Position numbers and translations under genes: made by a program. Shown here in pieces: positions 1 to 11,970 of a DNA stretch of 64,000 nucleotides (its first letter is position 1; the number at the start of each line of letters is the position of its first letter). The stretch is from Alisma plantago-aquatica (taxonomy: Eukaryota > Streptophyta > Magnoliopsida > Alismatales > Alismataceae). The stretch covers positions 71,468,001 through 71,532,000 of the forward strand of contig OY856411.1 of NCBI GenBank assembly GCA_963693085.1, read 5' to 3'. The notes below the pieces were generated by a model. It searched no databases. It had not been told where the DNA came from and was given only the letters and a program-made list of their open reading frames with translations.

Positions 1-77
1 CACTTAAAGAAAACTATGTAAGGCAAGGATTCTACTCGGGAGACAAAACTGATATAGTCAAATTTCGACTACCATGG
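1..77 (-). other. start of internal domain of a Del-like LTR element (edge fragment)
   Basis: This short piece lies directly inside the primer site at 78-89 when read on the minus strand, so it should be the untranslated leader of the element whose 5' LTR is 90-3392. The rest of the element is outside the window to the left. No coding potential is visible. Confidence 0.5.
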
Positions 78-89
78 GCTCTGATACCA
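78..89 (-). other. primer binding site, tRNA-Met type
   Basis: The minus strand reads TGGTATCAGAGC, the standard initiator-tRNA-Met primer site of plant LTR retrotransposons. It directly abuts the LTR end (minus strand ..ACAACA) at 90. It shows that the LTR to its right is a 5' LTR of a minus-strand element. Confidence 0.85.
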
Positions 90-3000
90 TGTTGTAAAAG
101 AGTGAAATCATTCCTTTACTAAAAATTTGAAGAATTGACATCCATTTCAAATACAGTCAAAGGTATATGATGGAATGGGATTAAATTTTCCAAATTTATT
201 AAAAATTTGTATACAAAACACCATTGGAAAGTAGCGGAATAAAAATTTCTGACTATGATCGATTAGTCATAAAAGATTATACAAAATCATCAAAATTTCC
301 CTTTAGGGTTACATCAACACACACAAATAGGATCTAGATAGAGGGAAGTCTAACTACTACAATATTGTCTCCAAGCAACATCTTTATCAACTAGGTCCAA
401 GCCAGAGCTATGTTCTCCTTGTATTATCCATCTCCATGCTCAGCACTTGGGTGGTTAAGAAGGCACCCAACAAAAGGGAAAAGAAAACGTATGTGTCACA
501 AAACTATTCTTGGATAACAAGATAAGCAAATCATGTAAAAATGGGCTAGGATTCATCATAAGATGAAGATAACAATAGAATGAGGCCACATTCAAAAGAA
601 GCTTGCCATTAACAATTATAGTAAAAAGGGATTTGCATGTAAGATAATTATGTGTACCTAACTAAGTAGGGTTGAGACACCTACTAGACCTCTAACCTTA
701 GATGAGGGGAGAATAAAACATTCCCATTCACCTACAATATTATGGGGAGAATAAGACATTCCCCAGGGTGATTATTTACATGCCCTCTGTGGGTGGTTGT
801 ACATAAGTACAACTACTTTTAGATTAAATAGAACATAAAATCTACATGCTAGAAAAAGTAGTCAAGGAAAGAATAATCATATGAATCAATAAGCATGGCA
901 GTGGGGTACCAAGACCTAATAATAATGTTCCAAAACTCATTTATGAGGCAAGTTTAGCAAAAGATTCAAGAGTATATGAAATAGGGTTTAATAAAGCCTC
1001 ATTATAGAAAAAAAGGTTAAGGCATAAAATTTCCCAACTAAAGTGTGTTATATGCACATACCTCTTCATTAGAGCCCGAGAAACCACTTTCCAAAATCCT
1101 AAGAAAGATTAGAGTCCACTTGTCCTATTATCATAACCATGTTCATGTATTAGCATTATATGTATTCATTAAGAACTCAAAACCCTAAAGTTATTAACTT
1201 TTTCTACAAAACACCAATTTAGGTTTTGAAAACATCACCAGTCTTAGTTAGGGTTTTCTAATAAAAATGACATATAATATTATGTATTTTGAAGATATGG
1301 ACTTTTAGGAATTTTTTAGTGATTTTTAGTTAATTAAATCATCCCCAAAAATAATTTCTTGAAAACTCAAAATCATGCATCTAAATTATTTTTATTAGAT
1401 AGATAATCTTTTTTGAGTCTAGAGCATATTTTAGTTTTAATTTTGGCCCAAGGAATTAATAGTTATGAATTAATTAAGTCTGACCAATAGGAAATTAGAA
1501 AAATCAAATTTCGATTTAAAAACACAGAGAGGGCGAGAGAGAGGAGTCAGGCTTACTGCTTGGCCCAATCACTGCAGGCCAAGTCAATGGGCCGTGCCTG
1601 TTGGCTGCCAAAGTGGTGTCGTTCAAGGCTGGTCAACCGCGGACAAACCAAAAGCAAAAAGGCCAATTTTCCCTTGTGCAAAAATAGAGAGAGAAGAGGG
1701 AGCAACAACGGGGTAAAACGGTAAAAACGTGCGGCCTCATCTTCTTCCCTTGCTCATGCACTACGACACCGAGCCGCAAGAAGCAACTTGTGTGGGATTT
1801 TGGGCAAAAGAGCTATACTCAACGAAAATCGACACACAAGTACTCAAAATGAAGAGCACAAGAAATCGAACAAGATGGTACCTTTTATTTGGCCAGAGAC
1901 GAAGAGATGAGGGAGAGAGGAGCACCGCAAGCTCAGCACCATAGATCACTTGGTGGGGGTAAAAACAACAACAAAACAAATAGTTGAAGGTTGTCTTGTG
2001 TTGGGTTGCAAAGATGAAGGGGATGCTCTGGGTATGGGTATATATAGGCAAGGGAGTATGGGGTAGGGTTTTGGTACCTGAGGTGAGAGGTGGGTTGCAG
2101 CTGACTTTGGATGTTTCTCGAATCTTCACCAAAACACAAAAATTGGGATAATCATGTGTGAAATCTCAAGAGGAATTCATAACATCAAAAATTATTCAAA
2201 TTGGTTTGAGTATACATTCAGATAATGCCAAACGAAATTTCGCAACTATGTTTACTGCTGTCCTTGCCCGAACCAAGGTAGGAGACAACCCGGACAAATT
2301 CGATTAGTGGATGTGGGTCCACAGATTGCTCTCAGCTGTTGGATCATGTGCATTAGTTATATTAGGCGTGTGACACATGTATTTCTAATTGCATTATAAA
2401 TCAAATAAAGTGATATACACATTATTTAATGAATTTCTCTCTCTTCTTTTGAGAGCTCAAACAATCTCCAAATTTACTAAAAATTGACACCCTGATTGAT
2501 TTTGAGGTGTAGAATTTGCATATGGAATTAGTTTTGACTTTTGATAATGTTTAATGGGTTAAATAATTAAAAACTCATTTCTCTTTCCTCCTTCATTTAT
2601 GACTCTAAGATTATCCAAATATGATCAAATTTCACTGAATTGCCCCAAATAATGTCTTAGATATGATTTTTCCATTATGTTGGATCATGTTTATGCCATT
2701 TATTTAATTAATTCTTAAATTGAATGCTCTACTCACTTTCTCTCTCCTAAATTAACATGTATATTAAATATTATCCAAATTACATGAAAATTCACCCAAA
2801 GGCTATTTTTAATATGTAGATCACGAATCTAAGGTTAGTTTCCACTTTTGGAGTCATTTAATATTTTATTTAATATTTTGAGGGAAACTCATCTTTTCTT
2901 TTCAAAATAAAAGAGAGATATTTATTATTGTCTCAAAACTATGAAACTTGGCCTACAAGCCAAACCAAACCCAAGGAAAATGAATCAACTTATTTTTACC

Positions 3001-3392
3001 CAATTAGTGTTCCTTTATGAATTTTATCCCATTATCCAATATTACCAATATTTCTCATACTAATTAATTTCATATCACATGAGCATGTTTAAAGCAACAT
3101 TATTCATTCCTTTTTCTCTTCCTTGATCCATAAGGATAAGGAATGATGTAGAACAAATTATTTTGTCATTATCTCATATATGTGGTAAATTTGCATATTA
3201 GACCCTTATTTAAAAAATATCTACTGAGGTATTTGTGCATAAAATCCTTTATTGGTATAAAAGGTGAACAAATGTTCACTAAACCATCATATTCTCCACA
3301 AATTAAATAGAAAGGCCAAAGAGGATATAATTGAAAGGAAAAGATGGGAAAGAGGGACAAAAGACAAAATGTCTAGAATTTAGTATGTTACA
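90..3392 (-). repeat. long 5' LTR of a Del/Tekay-like gypsy element, minus strand
   Basis: The minus strand begins TGTAACATACTAAATTC at 3392 and ends ..ACAACA at 90, followed at once by a tRNA-Met primer site. A start of TGTAACAT is typical of Del/Tekay chromovirus LTRs, and a ~3.3 kb length suits that group. A GC-richer island at 1500-2130 corresponds to the start of the transcribed part, downstream of a minus-strand TATA box. Open frames here (for example 1761-2132 minus) resemble nothing and are treated as chance. No second LTR is in the window, so the boundary at 3392 rests on the terminal motif only. Confidence 0.65.
2036..2048 (-). promoter_or_regulatory. LTR TATA box
   Basis: The minus strand reads CCTATATATACCC, with the GC-rich leader following. 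It lies about 1.35 kb from the LTR start at 3392, a plausible U3 length for a Del-like LTR. Confidence 0.45.
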
Positions 3393-3742
3393 CTTGGTCT
3401 AGAAACCCTTCGGTGAAATCCAGATTATTTTCTATTTGGTATAGATGGTACTACAATGGAAAAAAGATTTAGTTCAAAAACCTTATTATATAAAATTGAA
3501 AATGTCATCAAAACCAATGTTGGACCATATCACCAAATTTAGCATCTTGAAGAAACAATTCAAAATCACCTAATTTTATCTACAAAGTTTACTTCTTCTA
3601 GAATCTAGAAGGGCATACCAAAAGCATCCCTAACCTTCAACATAGGCGATGGAAATAGGGCTACAATTCATTTAGTGGTCACTCCTCCAATATTCCTGTT
3701 GGGTACAACCATGAGTATGCAATACGATAACTTAGTCATCGT
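3393..3742. other. 350 bp between elements, nothing recognised
   Basis: AT-rich sequence between the Del-like LTR and the copia LTR starting at 3743. I see no open frame, repeat or terminal motif of note. Confidence 0.5.
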
Positions 3743-4408
3743 TGTTTTTTGTATGCAATGAGAGCCATCATGTGATGATTGTAACGAGTTTACATTTTAT
3801 ACGATTGAATTTTTAATAGATGGAAATTCCACTTAATTTATTTATTTACATATTGTGATAATGAATAAATGTAATAACCTCCTAAGATTTTATTGACTCT
3901 ATCACATATAGTTCAGGTTGAGAACCTAAATATGAGATAATATGTATACTCAAGAGTATACATTCTTGTTATGTGTCTACTCAGTTAATATTGTCGATAT
4001 TATAGGACAATAATAAAAAATAAGCTAGTGTATATTATGAATGATGTCTATGTCTTTTAAGTCATAATATTGTATCTAAATTTGGATTCATGGGTACCTG
4101 TTAGAGAACAACTTACATGGTAGCCATGTAATGGTAGTCAAATTCATATCTCAATGTGACAATGATGATTTTGAACCTTAGAACTGAAGTCACTACAACG
4201 ATCACATGTTGTTTTGTGTACTTTAACACTACCTAATGTGACTATGGATCAGGGATGCCATACAAGTAGTGATTGGGTCCTCTATTATACTTGTGGATTG
4301 CTGTGAGTTATGTAGATGGAATCTTTCCTTGCATTGGAGTTATTGCGAGCCACTTTCTAAGTGAGACTATAAAACGCATGCCCATGATCATGTGAGTCAA
4401 TATGCAAT

Positions 4409-4493
4409 TTTTTTTTCTTTTTTTAAGAAAAGGGAAGCATATTATTCATCATGTTCCCTCAGTACAGGCACATCCTCGTTTCAAGTTGAGCTC
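4409..4493 (-). mobile_element. 85-bp truncated LINE/cDNA tail insertion
   Basis: The insert starts with a long T tract on the plus strand (a poly-A tail on the minus strand). It is flanked by the 7-bp direct repeat ATGCAAT (4402-4408 and 4494-4500). The paired LTR at about 11520 lacks it, an independent empty site. Poly-A plus a short target duplication points to LINE-driven retrotransposition of a 5'-truncated RNA. The source sequence is not identified. Confidence 0.65.
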
Positions 4494-4844
4494 ATGCAAT
4501 CTCAATATTTTAATCTATTTCAAGAAAAAAAAGATTGAATATCATGAGGTTGACAAATCCATGCCTTAGTTTCAATCTAATATCTATGACAAAGGGATTA
4601 TACAATCATGGTAACATTTGCCACTTACATGATAAAATTGTTCTCAAATTAGTACAATTACTTGAGTGGAAACGACGTGGTTCTACATACCGCTCTTTGA
4701 TTATGAGGTCTTTCACATCACTACCAACATAATGTGGAACCTATAGGGTTACATACATAAGGATTCATATGAGAATGGAAGTTTACATTCACACGTATGA
4801 TTAGAATGGTTTAGAATCATGTAGATACTGATTTCCAACCAATA

Positions 4845-5110
4845 TGTCAATTGGGCAAACTAGTCGGTCAAATGGTTGGTTGTATTAGTTGATCGATTGA
4901 ACGTCAATTGACCAACTGATCACCATTTATGTAGGTAACCATTCATCTGACTACAAAGACATCTGGTCGATACAATGAAATTAGGGATCAGTTATAATCA
5001 GATGGCTTGGTCTAGTTGGAATGCAATTGGCTCGATTCGATCAGACAACAACTTTTCATATACATGCCAATTGATCAATTTTATGGTCCAACGACCAACT
5101 AGATGTCCTA
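4845..5110 (+). repeat. palindrome-rich cluster in copia U3
   Basis: Dense inverted-repeat motifs built on TTGRTC/GAYCAA. One example is a 14-bp imperfect stem in AGTTGATCGATTGA-acg-TCAATTGACCAACT. The 3' LTR equivalent at 11910-11950 has a perfect 10-bp stem, AATTGGTTGA / TCAACCAATT. The cluster ends about 60 bp before the TATA box. Confidence 0.6.
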
Positions 5111-5166
5111 ACAAGGGAATTCTCATTTTATTTTGTTTTTTAATAGCAATTAGAAATGAAATTGGA

Positions 5167-5178
5167 TTTTTATAAATG
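5167..5178 (+). promoter_or_regulatory. LTR TATA box candidate
   Basis: TTTTATAAATGC lies just after the palindrome cluster. A second candidate, CCAATATAAAGG, is at 5192-5203. Which is used cannot be told. Confidence 0.4.
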
Positions 5179-6069
5179 CAAACATGAATCTCCAATATAA
5201 AGGAATGAATATCTAAGGGTAAAGGCATACCTTGACACACAATTCGACAAATGTATCTGTGTTCTTCTTGTAGGAGAGATAATAGTTCATCCCAAGAATG
5301 ATAGTCTGCAATTGGAGGAAAAAGAAAGAAAGTTATGATAGCACATCAACTCCTTGTGTCGCTTCCTTTTTGTGACATAGGTGGTGCACCAATAACTCTT
5401 GCATTTAGTTGGACATGTAAAGGCCAAGGCCATTAGGTGGATACTTGAGGACTATATACTTCTCCAAGGAGAAGATAAGGTATTGTTTCAATAATAAGGC
5501 GGTGAAAACAATAATGACTTTAGGTTTGGATCAGGAAGAGAAAGTTCTACACTAACATAAGAGATGTCTAGTCGCTAGAAAACTAGTATGTGACAAGGAA
5601 TACTTCATAGCCCTTCTATTTATTTAATATACCAACATTTTATGACTATGACGGATCTGTTGGCTAAGCATTTTGTTGTGACAAAAATTGTTTCTTCTAC
5701 GCCCCTTCCTTCAAAATCTTAAAGTTCTATCAAAGTGGACACTGTACACTTTAACTCCAGTTTGGGTTTTAAGACATATTTCATTGATAAAAAAATCATT
5801 GCACAATGTGTGTCCACATTAATCATTATATATAATATATGATATGATATATCTATTTTAAATAAACTAATTCAACTACTTTGAAATCATTTTTTTGGTG
5901 GATGTGGATATGGAAACTAAGTTGTTGTGGTTTTTGTGGTCTAAACTATGTAGAATCTTAGTTTTGTTTGTGATCAAAATATGTAACATATATATGGATT
6001 ACATGCATTTCCCCCTCTCTAAATTCTTCATGTAAAATTCATTTCTTCTGATTAGATTAGGATGATGTA

Positions 6070-6085
6070 TTGATATCATCAATGG
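6070..6085 (+). other. decayed tRNA-Met primer site
   Basis: TTGATATCATCAATGG resembles the plant consensus TTGGTATCAGAGCCATGG with several changes. It marks the likely end of the 5' LTR. Confidence 0.4.
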
Positions 6086-7319
6086 ACCATGGTGGAGAGA
6101 AGGACATGATCAGAATCTCGCACTCATGAAGAAGGTCCTTGGAAAATTTGTGATGAAGATAAAGAAACGAATCCATCAACAACCAAATAACTACTTTATC
6201 ATGGAATCTAACCCATCAATTTTCCTGCCAAACAATAAACAAGAAATCATTATAAAGGTAGATTTAGGGTTACATGGGATGTGTTTTGATCAGTTGTTTG
6301 TTTACAACACTTGTTGGCTCAAGATTTTGTACTAGTTTTCATATCCTATTTTATCACTTTAGTTCATAGCTATAGTATATGATATGTATAATTATGTATA
6401 TTTAATGGTGATTCGAAACATATGAATATATATAAAATCCCTCAGTTTAATGTCAATTTTAATATGCCTTCTAGTATGCAATACACATGCAATCCTCGAT
6501 TGACTACATTTCGACACACTAAAACATGCTACTCTGTCTATCTTGGAGAGGTGTGATAAAAAATACGTTGGTTTGCCAAAGAAGGGTGCATATCTTATTG
6601 TATGGTCCTTTACATTGACTTAACGAAGGTGATCTTAATAGGATTAAGCATATGGAGGCATAAAGATGGCATATACTTCATATGTTGACAAGGAGTTGCG
6701 AAACCATCTATCCAAGAGTTTCATTGGATCAGATCTACATAGTTAAACTATGAGTGGTTTGCCAAAGTTGGCTCATAACTTAATCCGTTATAGATTTGGA
6801 TCAAAAAAAAAATTCCCATTGTAATCTTTTGAATTAATAGTGATGCTCACTATTAATTCACCATTATTGTGGGGTATTTATTTATTGAAAGACAAACTAA
6901 TATCCTAAAATCAAATGTTGGCCCCTACAAATATTCTTTGTTATAGATGTAACTGAAAACACGTAAAATGACTTCTCATTGTGATCAATCCTAGAGAAAG
7001 GAAAGTAGAACATAAATAAAATTTCACGAGCGGTATAGGATGTTGAGAATTGTTCCAACTCATGAGAATTCCATCTGTGTCATCAAACACTAAAACCAAA
7101 AGAACCACCTCCAAATGTGCCTAGAGTATAAAGAGAAGCCTCTCATAAACATACATATGATTCTATTGACAACAAGCAACATGTGAATATGGGAGTTCTA
7201 CAGATAGTAACACATCTAAGGAATACGTTTCAAGAATAAGAAAGATAGGAGAGTTATGATGTATCTAGGCCTATTTTGAGTGCAACATGATTAAAGATGA
7301 TCTAGTTGGGCCCGATGTA
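6086..7319 (+). other. copia leader and gag N-terminal region, unreadable
   Basis: This should hold the leader and the first part of gag from its place between the primer site and the recognisable gag segment. I could not recover a convincing reading frame. The 69-codon frame at 6126-6335 is not recognisable. Confidence 0.4.
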
Positions 7320-7887
7320 CTCAAGTTGATTAGGTAAGAGAAAATTGTAGAGAGATTGGGATTCCCCTTATGTCATGAGTTGGCCACTAATGTAATCTTG
7401 CAATTCATGCCAAAACATTATAGTCAAAATTTCATGAACTACAACATGAAAAACTTAACTTAAATGTTGTTAGAGTTTCTTGTCATGTTGAGAAGTATTG
7501 AACCTTAGATTAAGAAAGACAAGTCAGAGTCCATGTTTTTGGTCGACAAGGTAAAGGTAAGTCGAAGACCAAAGGAAAATCTATAATATTTCTAGATTTA
7601 GACAAAATCCCAAGTCTTTTACACTTAAAGATAAAGGAGGAGTAAGCAAGGAAGGAAATTACCACCATTGTCACCAGGATGGACAATTGAAAAGAAGTTG
7701 CCCTATTTATCTGGAGGAACTAAAGGAGGGAATAAATATCTCCACTTCAGGTATATATGCTATAGAGATAAAATTATCTACTTATTCATCTTGGGTATTG
7801 GATACCAGATGTGGATCTCACATATACTCTAACATACATGATTTGAAAAGAAGTAAACCCTTAATGAAGGGAGAGGTGGATCTATGA
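7320..7887 (+). pseudogene. copia gag C-terminus, zinc knuckle and protease remnant
   Basis: Around 7350-7480 a translated stretch reads HELATNVILQFMPKHYSQ and FMNYNMKNL, typical of the copia gag helical region. It is followed by a lysine-rich linker and a decayed CCHC knuckle (CHHCHQDG, about 7663-7686). At 7687-7887 one open frame carries the protease motif WVLDTRCGSHIYSN. The family signature is D-T/S-G, so the glycine after DT is now arginine. Several stops interrupt the segment, so it is dead. It would have supplied the capsid and the protease that cuts the polyprotein. Confidence 0.75.
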
Positions 7888-8087
7888 GTTGATAATGGAG
7901 TAAGAGTTACTACCATATATGTAGGGACCTATAGTTTATCTCATCCCTGTGGGCTTGTAATAGAGTTAATTAACTATTATTAGTACCTGCCATAAATAGA
8001 AACAATATTTAAGTATCTTGTTTGGACAAGAACAATTTTTGAATTCCTAAGAAATAATGGTAAAATTTCTATTTCAAGAGATGAGGT

Positions 8088-9200
8088 ATGTATGGAAGTA
8101 TCCCAATGTCTTATGGTCTTTATTTATTGGATCTTGAGGCAATTGTGTATGACTTAAATACCAATAAGTTAAAACACTATGACATCAAAAAAATGTACCT
8201 TTGGCACTATAATCTATGGTACTTAAGTGAGAAATGCATCTCTAGACTCCACAAATATGGTTACTTCATTCTATTTTACTTTTGAATCCATTGGGATATG
8301 TGAATCTTATTTATGAGTTAAGATTACAAAAGCACCGTTCGCTAGTAACAATTGAGGGAAAGTGACTTATTAGAACTCATATATACTAACGTATGTTGAC
8401 CTTTTAGCACAAGTGATAGAGGTGGATATCAATACTTCATCACATTTATTGATGACTTTTGTAGATATGGATATGTGTATCTTATTAAACACAAATGATA
8501 ACCTCTTTGAATAGTTTATAGAAATTCATCAATGAAGTAAAGAACCTAAATTCCAAATATTTTCAAAGCACTAGGATCTAATTTTCTAGAGAATATTTAA
8601 GCCAAGAGTTTGAGGCCCTTCTAAGAGGCTATGTTATTGCTTTGCAGTTAACTCCACCTAGAAAATCACATCATGATGGTGTATTAGAAATAAGGAATTG
8701 TACCCAATTAGGCATTGTACAATCAATGATGAGATTAACTAGTATTCTAAATTCTTTATAAGGATATGCTCTTAAAAATGTCACATTTACACTTAACCAA
8801 TTTTCTTTAAAATAGGTTCAAAAGACACCATATGAGATATGCATTGAGAAATGTCCAAACATGTCTTTTATGAAGATCAAGGGTTGTATATATTATGCCT
8901 AAGAAATAGTTCTCTAAAAATCTTAAAGCCCAAATATGATAAATGATTCTTTGTTGGATACCTTAAGGAAACTAAGTGTTATAGTTATATATCCCATCAG
9001 ACAACAAAATGTTTGTTTTCCAAATAGTTGTAATCCTTGAAAAAGGAAATTATTTATTAGACCAATGGGAGGAAAATAGATCTCAAAGAAGTTAGATGCA
9101 AACAATATAACAATGAAACTATGGAGGCAGATGAGGAACAAACAGAATCACATGTCATTTCAGAATCTCATATTCCTCATGTAGAATAAGAACCTCAAAG
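8088..9200 (+). pseudogene. copia GAG-pre-integrase and integrase remnant
   Basis: The frame at 8088-8285 contains LWHYNLWYLSEKCISRLHK, the GAG-pre-integrase motif with the zinc-binding histidine region. Beyond it, pieces of the integrase core appear in shifting frames: FIDDFCRYGYVYLIKH (about 8437-8490), the equivalent of the family's TPxGTPQxNGV region near 8650-8690, and KTPYEICIEKCPNMSFMKI (about 8822-8880). Stops and frameshifts are frequent. Integrase inserts the cDNA into the host genome. This copy cannot be functional. Confidence 0.75.
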
Positions 9201-9289
9201 GTTAGTAGGATGTCTATGGAGCCATAGAGATTTGGATTTCTCATGAATTAGTCAGACAGATGATGAGCCAACAATATACAATGAGTCTA

Positions 9290-9990
9290 TTGAGGGCAAA
9301 AATTCTAGTAAATGGACGGACACCATGATATATGAGATGGACTTCATGTACGCCAAAAAAGTATGGACTTTGGTAGACACATCTAAAATGGTAAAACCCA
9401 TAGGGTGCAAATGGGTCTTCAAGAAGAAGACTGAAATGTATGGTAATCTAAAAATCTATGAAGCAAAATTGGTTGCAAGTATTTCTTGACAAATTCAAGG
9501 TGTTGACTATTATGAAACTTCTTCACCAGTTTCTATAGTTAAATAGATCAAGATCATGCTTACCATTACAACTTATCATGACTATAAGATTTGGCAAATA
9601 GATATTAAGAATGTTTTCCTTAATGGGAATCTTCTTAATGATGTGTACAAGACACAGATTGAAGATTTTATCACAACAAATGAAGACAAAAATTGTAATT
9701 TACAAACTTCAATGTATGGATTGAATAAAGCAACTAGAATATGGAACTATTCATTTTGATGACATAATCAAAGATTTTGACTTTGTCAAAAAGGAATATT
9801 GTTTACAAGAATGATAGTGGAAGCATAGTTAAATTTCTGATATTATATTTGGATGACATATTATTGATAGGAAATGACATACCTAGTCTACAATTAATTA
9901 AGACTTGGTTGGGAAATACCTTCCCAATCAAGGATTAAGGTGAATTGCCATTTATCCTACGAAGCAAGATCTATAAAGATAGTTCTAAAA
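9290..9990 (+). pseudogene. copia reverse transcriptase remnant
   Basis: Readable pieces include KWTDTMIYEMDFMYAKKVWTL, PIGCKWVFKKKTEMYGN, the catalytic-core block IWQIDIKNVFLNGNLLNDVY (9588-9647) and LYLDDILLIGNDI with an intact YLDD box (9846-9857). Order and spacing match copia RT. In-frame stops (for example near 9488 and 9544) and a frameshift before the YLDD box make it a pseudogene. The longest clean frame is 9556-9759. Confidence 0.85.
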
Positions 9991-10289
9991 GGCTTTTTGG
10001 CCTAAGCTAGAGTACGTGCTTTGACAAGGTGTTGAATAGGTTCAAGTTGTAGGATTCTAAGAGAGATAACTTATACATTTCTCATGGAATAAGTCTCTCT
10101 AGTTTCTAACATCCCAATTCCTTATAATAGAGGGCATGCATGAGTAATATTCCATATGAATCTGCAATTGAATCCATCAAGTATACAAATGTTATGTACA
10201 TGACCATATGTATCATATGATTTGACATGACAAGAAGGTACCTGTCTTATCCTAGAGAAGGTCTTAGGATGGTCGTGAAGAATATCTTG

Positions 10290-10838
10290 AAGAATTGGGA
10301 ATAACACATGATAAATTAAGGATATTAAATGGTGAAGAAGAGCTATTTGTAAAGGGTAACATTGATGCATGCTTCCAAACTGACAAGGATGATTACATAT
10401 CACAATTAGGACTTGTTTTTTGCCTAAATGAAAGAGCTAAAAGAGAGAAAAGTTCCAAGTCAGAGATAATGGTTATGTATAATAGAAGTTGGATATATTT
10501 CTACATCCAAAACAGCAAAACAAGAAGTATGAATCAAGACGTTCATTAGTGAACTTTAGGTGGTTCCAACCATTGAGGATTTAGTACAACTACATTGTGA
10601 CAACAATGGAGCCATTGCACATACTAAGGAACATAAATCACATCAGTATTGCAAGCACATACTATGACGATATCACATCATACAAGAGAGTACAATGAGG
10701 AGATGTAAATATTTGCATAGAAACAACTGAAAATAATGTTGAGGATCCCTTAACAAAACTACTTTTATGAATGAAGCATGATTGTAAATCGCATGGAATT
10801 TGATTCATGAGTGATTGTCTCTATTGCAAGTGGGAGAT
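10290..10838 (+). pseudogene. copia RNase H remnant and 3' end of pol
   Basis: The frame 10295-10549 carries GEEELFVKGNIDACFQTDKDD, the first catalytic block of copia RNase H (usual form YTDADFQ/YTDASFQ). Further blocks corresponding to DNNGAI, HQRSKHI and ENVADPLTK can be followed to about 10770 through several stops. A polypurine tract (AAGTGGGAGAT, 10828-10838) ends the internal domain. Confidence 0.75.
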
Positions 10839-11970
10839 TGTTGGTTGTATGTCCTTAGAGCAATCATGTGATGATTATAATTGATATATGTTGTATATGA
10901 TTTATTATTAATAAAAAGAAATTCCCCTTACTATGTTTGTTTTAGTATATAGATAATGAATAGATGTGATTATGTCCTAAGAATGTTTTGACTCAATAAT
11001 ATACAATTTGAGTTGAGGACTTAAACATGAGAAATATGTACACTCAAGAAAATTCATTCTTGTTGTGTCCCTAGTAAGTTACTATTGTGGGTATTATACG
11101 ACAATAATAATACATAAGACTATTATTATGTTGATGACTATGTATCCTTATTCATGATATTAGATATCAATTTAGATACATGGGTACTTGTTAGAGAACA
11201 AGTTACACTAGGCAGAACCATTTTGAGACTGACACGTGGAATCCATGTCATGGTAGTTAGAGTCATATCTCAATGTGACACTGGAAACCATGATCCTTAT
11301 ACATGAAGTCACTATGATGATCACATGTTGTTTTGTGTACTTTGACACTACCTAATGTGACTCTAAATATGAGTTACTATACATGCATCAATTGGGTGCA
11401 CTACAACACATGTGGGTTATTATGAGTGATGTATATGGAATTTGTCCCTCCATATAGTGATATCCTAGACACTTGATAAGTGAGACTATGAAATGCATGA
11501 ACATGCTCATTTGAGTTAACACAATTCAATAGTCTTCTCTGGTTCAAGATATAAAGATTGAATGTTAAGAGGATGATAACACTAGGCCTCAATTTCAATT
11601 TGGATATTTGTGAAAAGGGTATTATACATACACGATAACATTACTAGCTTAAAGTTTAAAGTTTTTCTCAACTTATTCCAACTACTTCGGTGGCAATGAC
11701 GTGTTTCTAGACATCTCCCTTTGTTGTTGAGGTCTTTGACATTCTAGAAACAAAATATCGAACCTATGGGGTAAAACACATAACAAAGCACAATGGAATT
11801 GAAGTTCAAATGTAAACATATGATAAGAATGGTTTTGAACCATTTACATGCTAATTTATACCCACACATTCGACCCAACAGGCTATCAGTTGGCAGGATG
11901 GTTTGGGTTCAACTAATTGGTTGAGTGTCAATCAACCAATTGATCACCATTTAGGTAGGTGACTAATCAA
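10839..11970 (+). repeat. 3' LTR of the copia element, truncated
   Basis: Starts TGTTGGTTGTATGTCC directly after the polypurine tract and aligns with 3743-4935. Similarity to the 5' LTR ends at about 11970, shortly after the palindrome at 11910-11950, so the promoter and R-U5 part are missing. The break adjoins a fragment of another copia element, suggesting a deletion or nested insertion. Confidence 0.8.

Larger units (their letters stand above)
3743..6069 (+). repeat. 5' LTR of the copia element
   Basis: It begins TGTTTTTTGTATGC, matching TGTTGGTTGTATGT of the 3' LTR at 10839, and stays alignable with it to about 4935. The end is set by a decayed primer site at 6070 and is less certain than the start. 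An 85-bp insertion at 4409-4493 is absent from the 3' LTR. A palindrome-rich stretch (4845-5110) precedes a TATA box (5167). Confidence 0.75.
3743..11970 (+). mobile_element. degenerate Ty1/copia retrotransposon
   Basis: The two LTRs at 3743 and 10839 are clearly similar over about 1.1 kb. Between them, in order, are remnants of gag, zinc knuckle, aspartic protease, GAG-pre-integrase, integrase, reverse transcriptase and RNase H, which is the copia order. All coding parts are broken by many stops and frameshifts, and the LTRs differ strongly, so the insertion is old. The 3' LTR stops matching at about 11970, where a fragment of another copia element begins. A related LTR lies at 44426-46437 on the other strand. 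Confidence 0.9.

Noticed and set aside
1761..2132. 123-codon minus-strand frame after a TATA box
   Set aside because: Low-complexity, no recognisable motif, and located in the LTR leader of the element at 90-3392. Probably chance.
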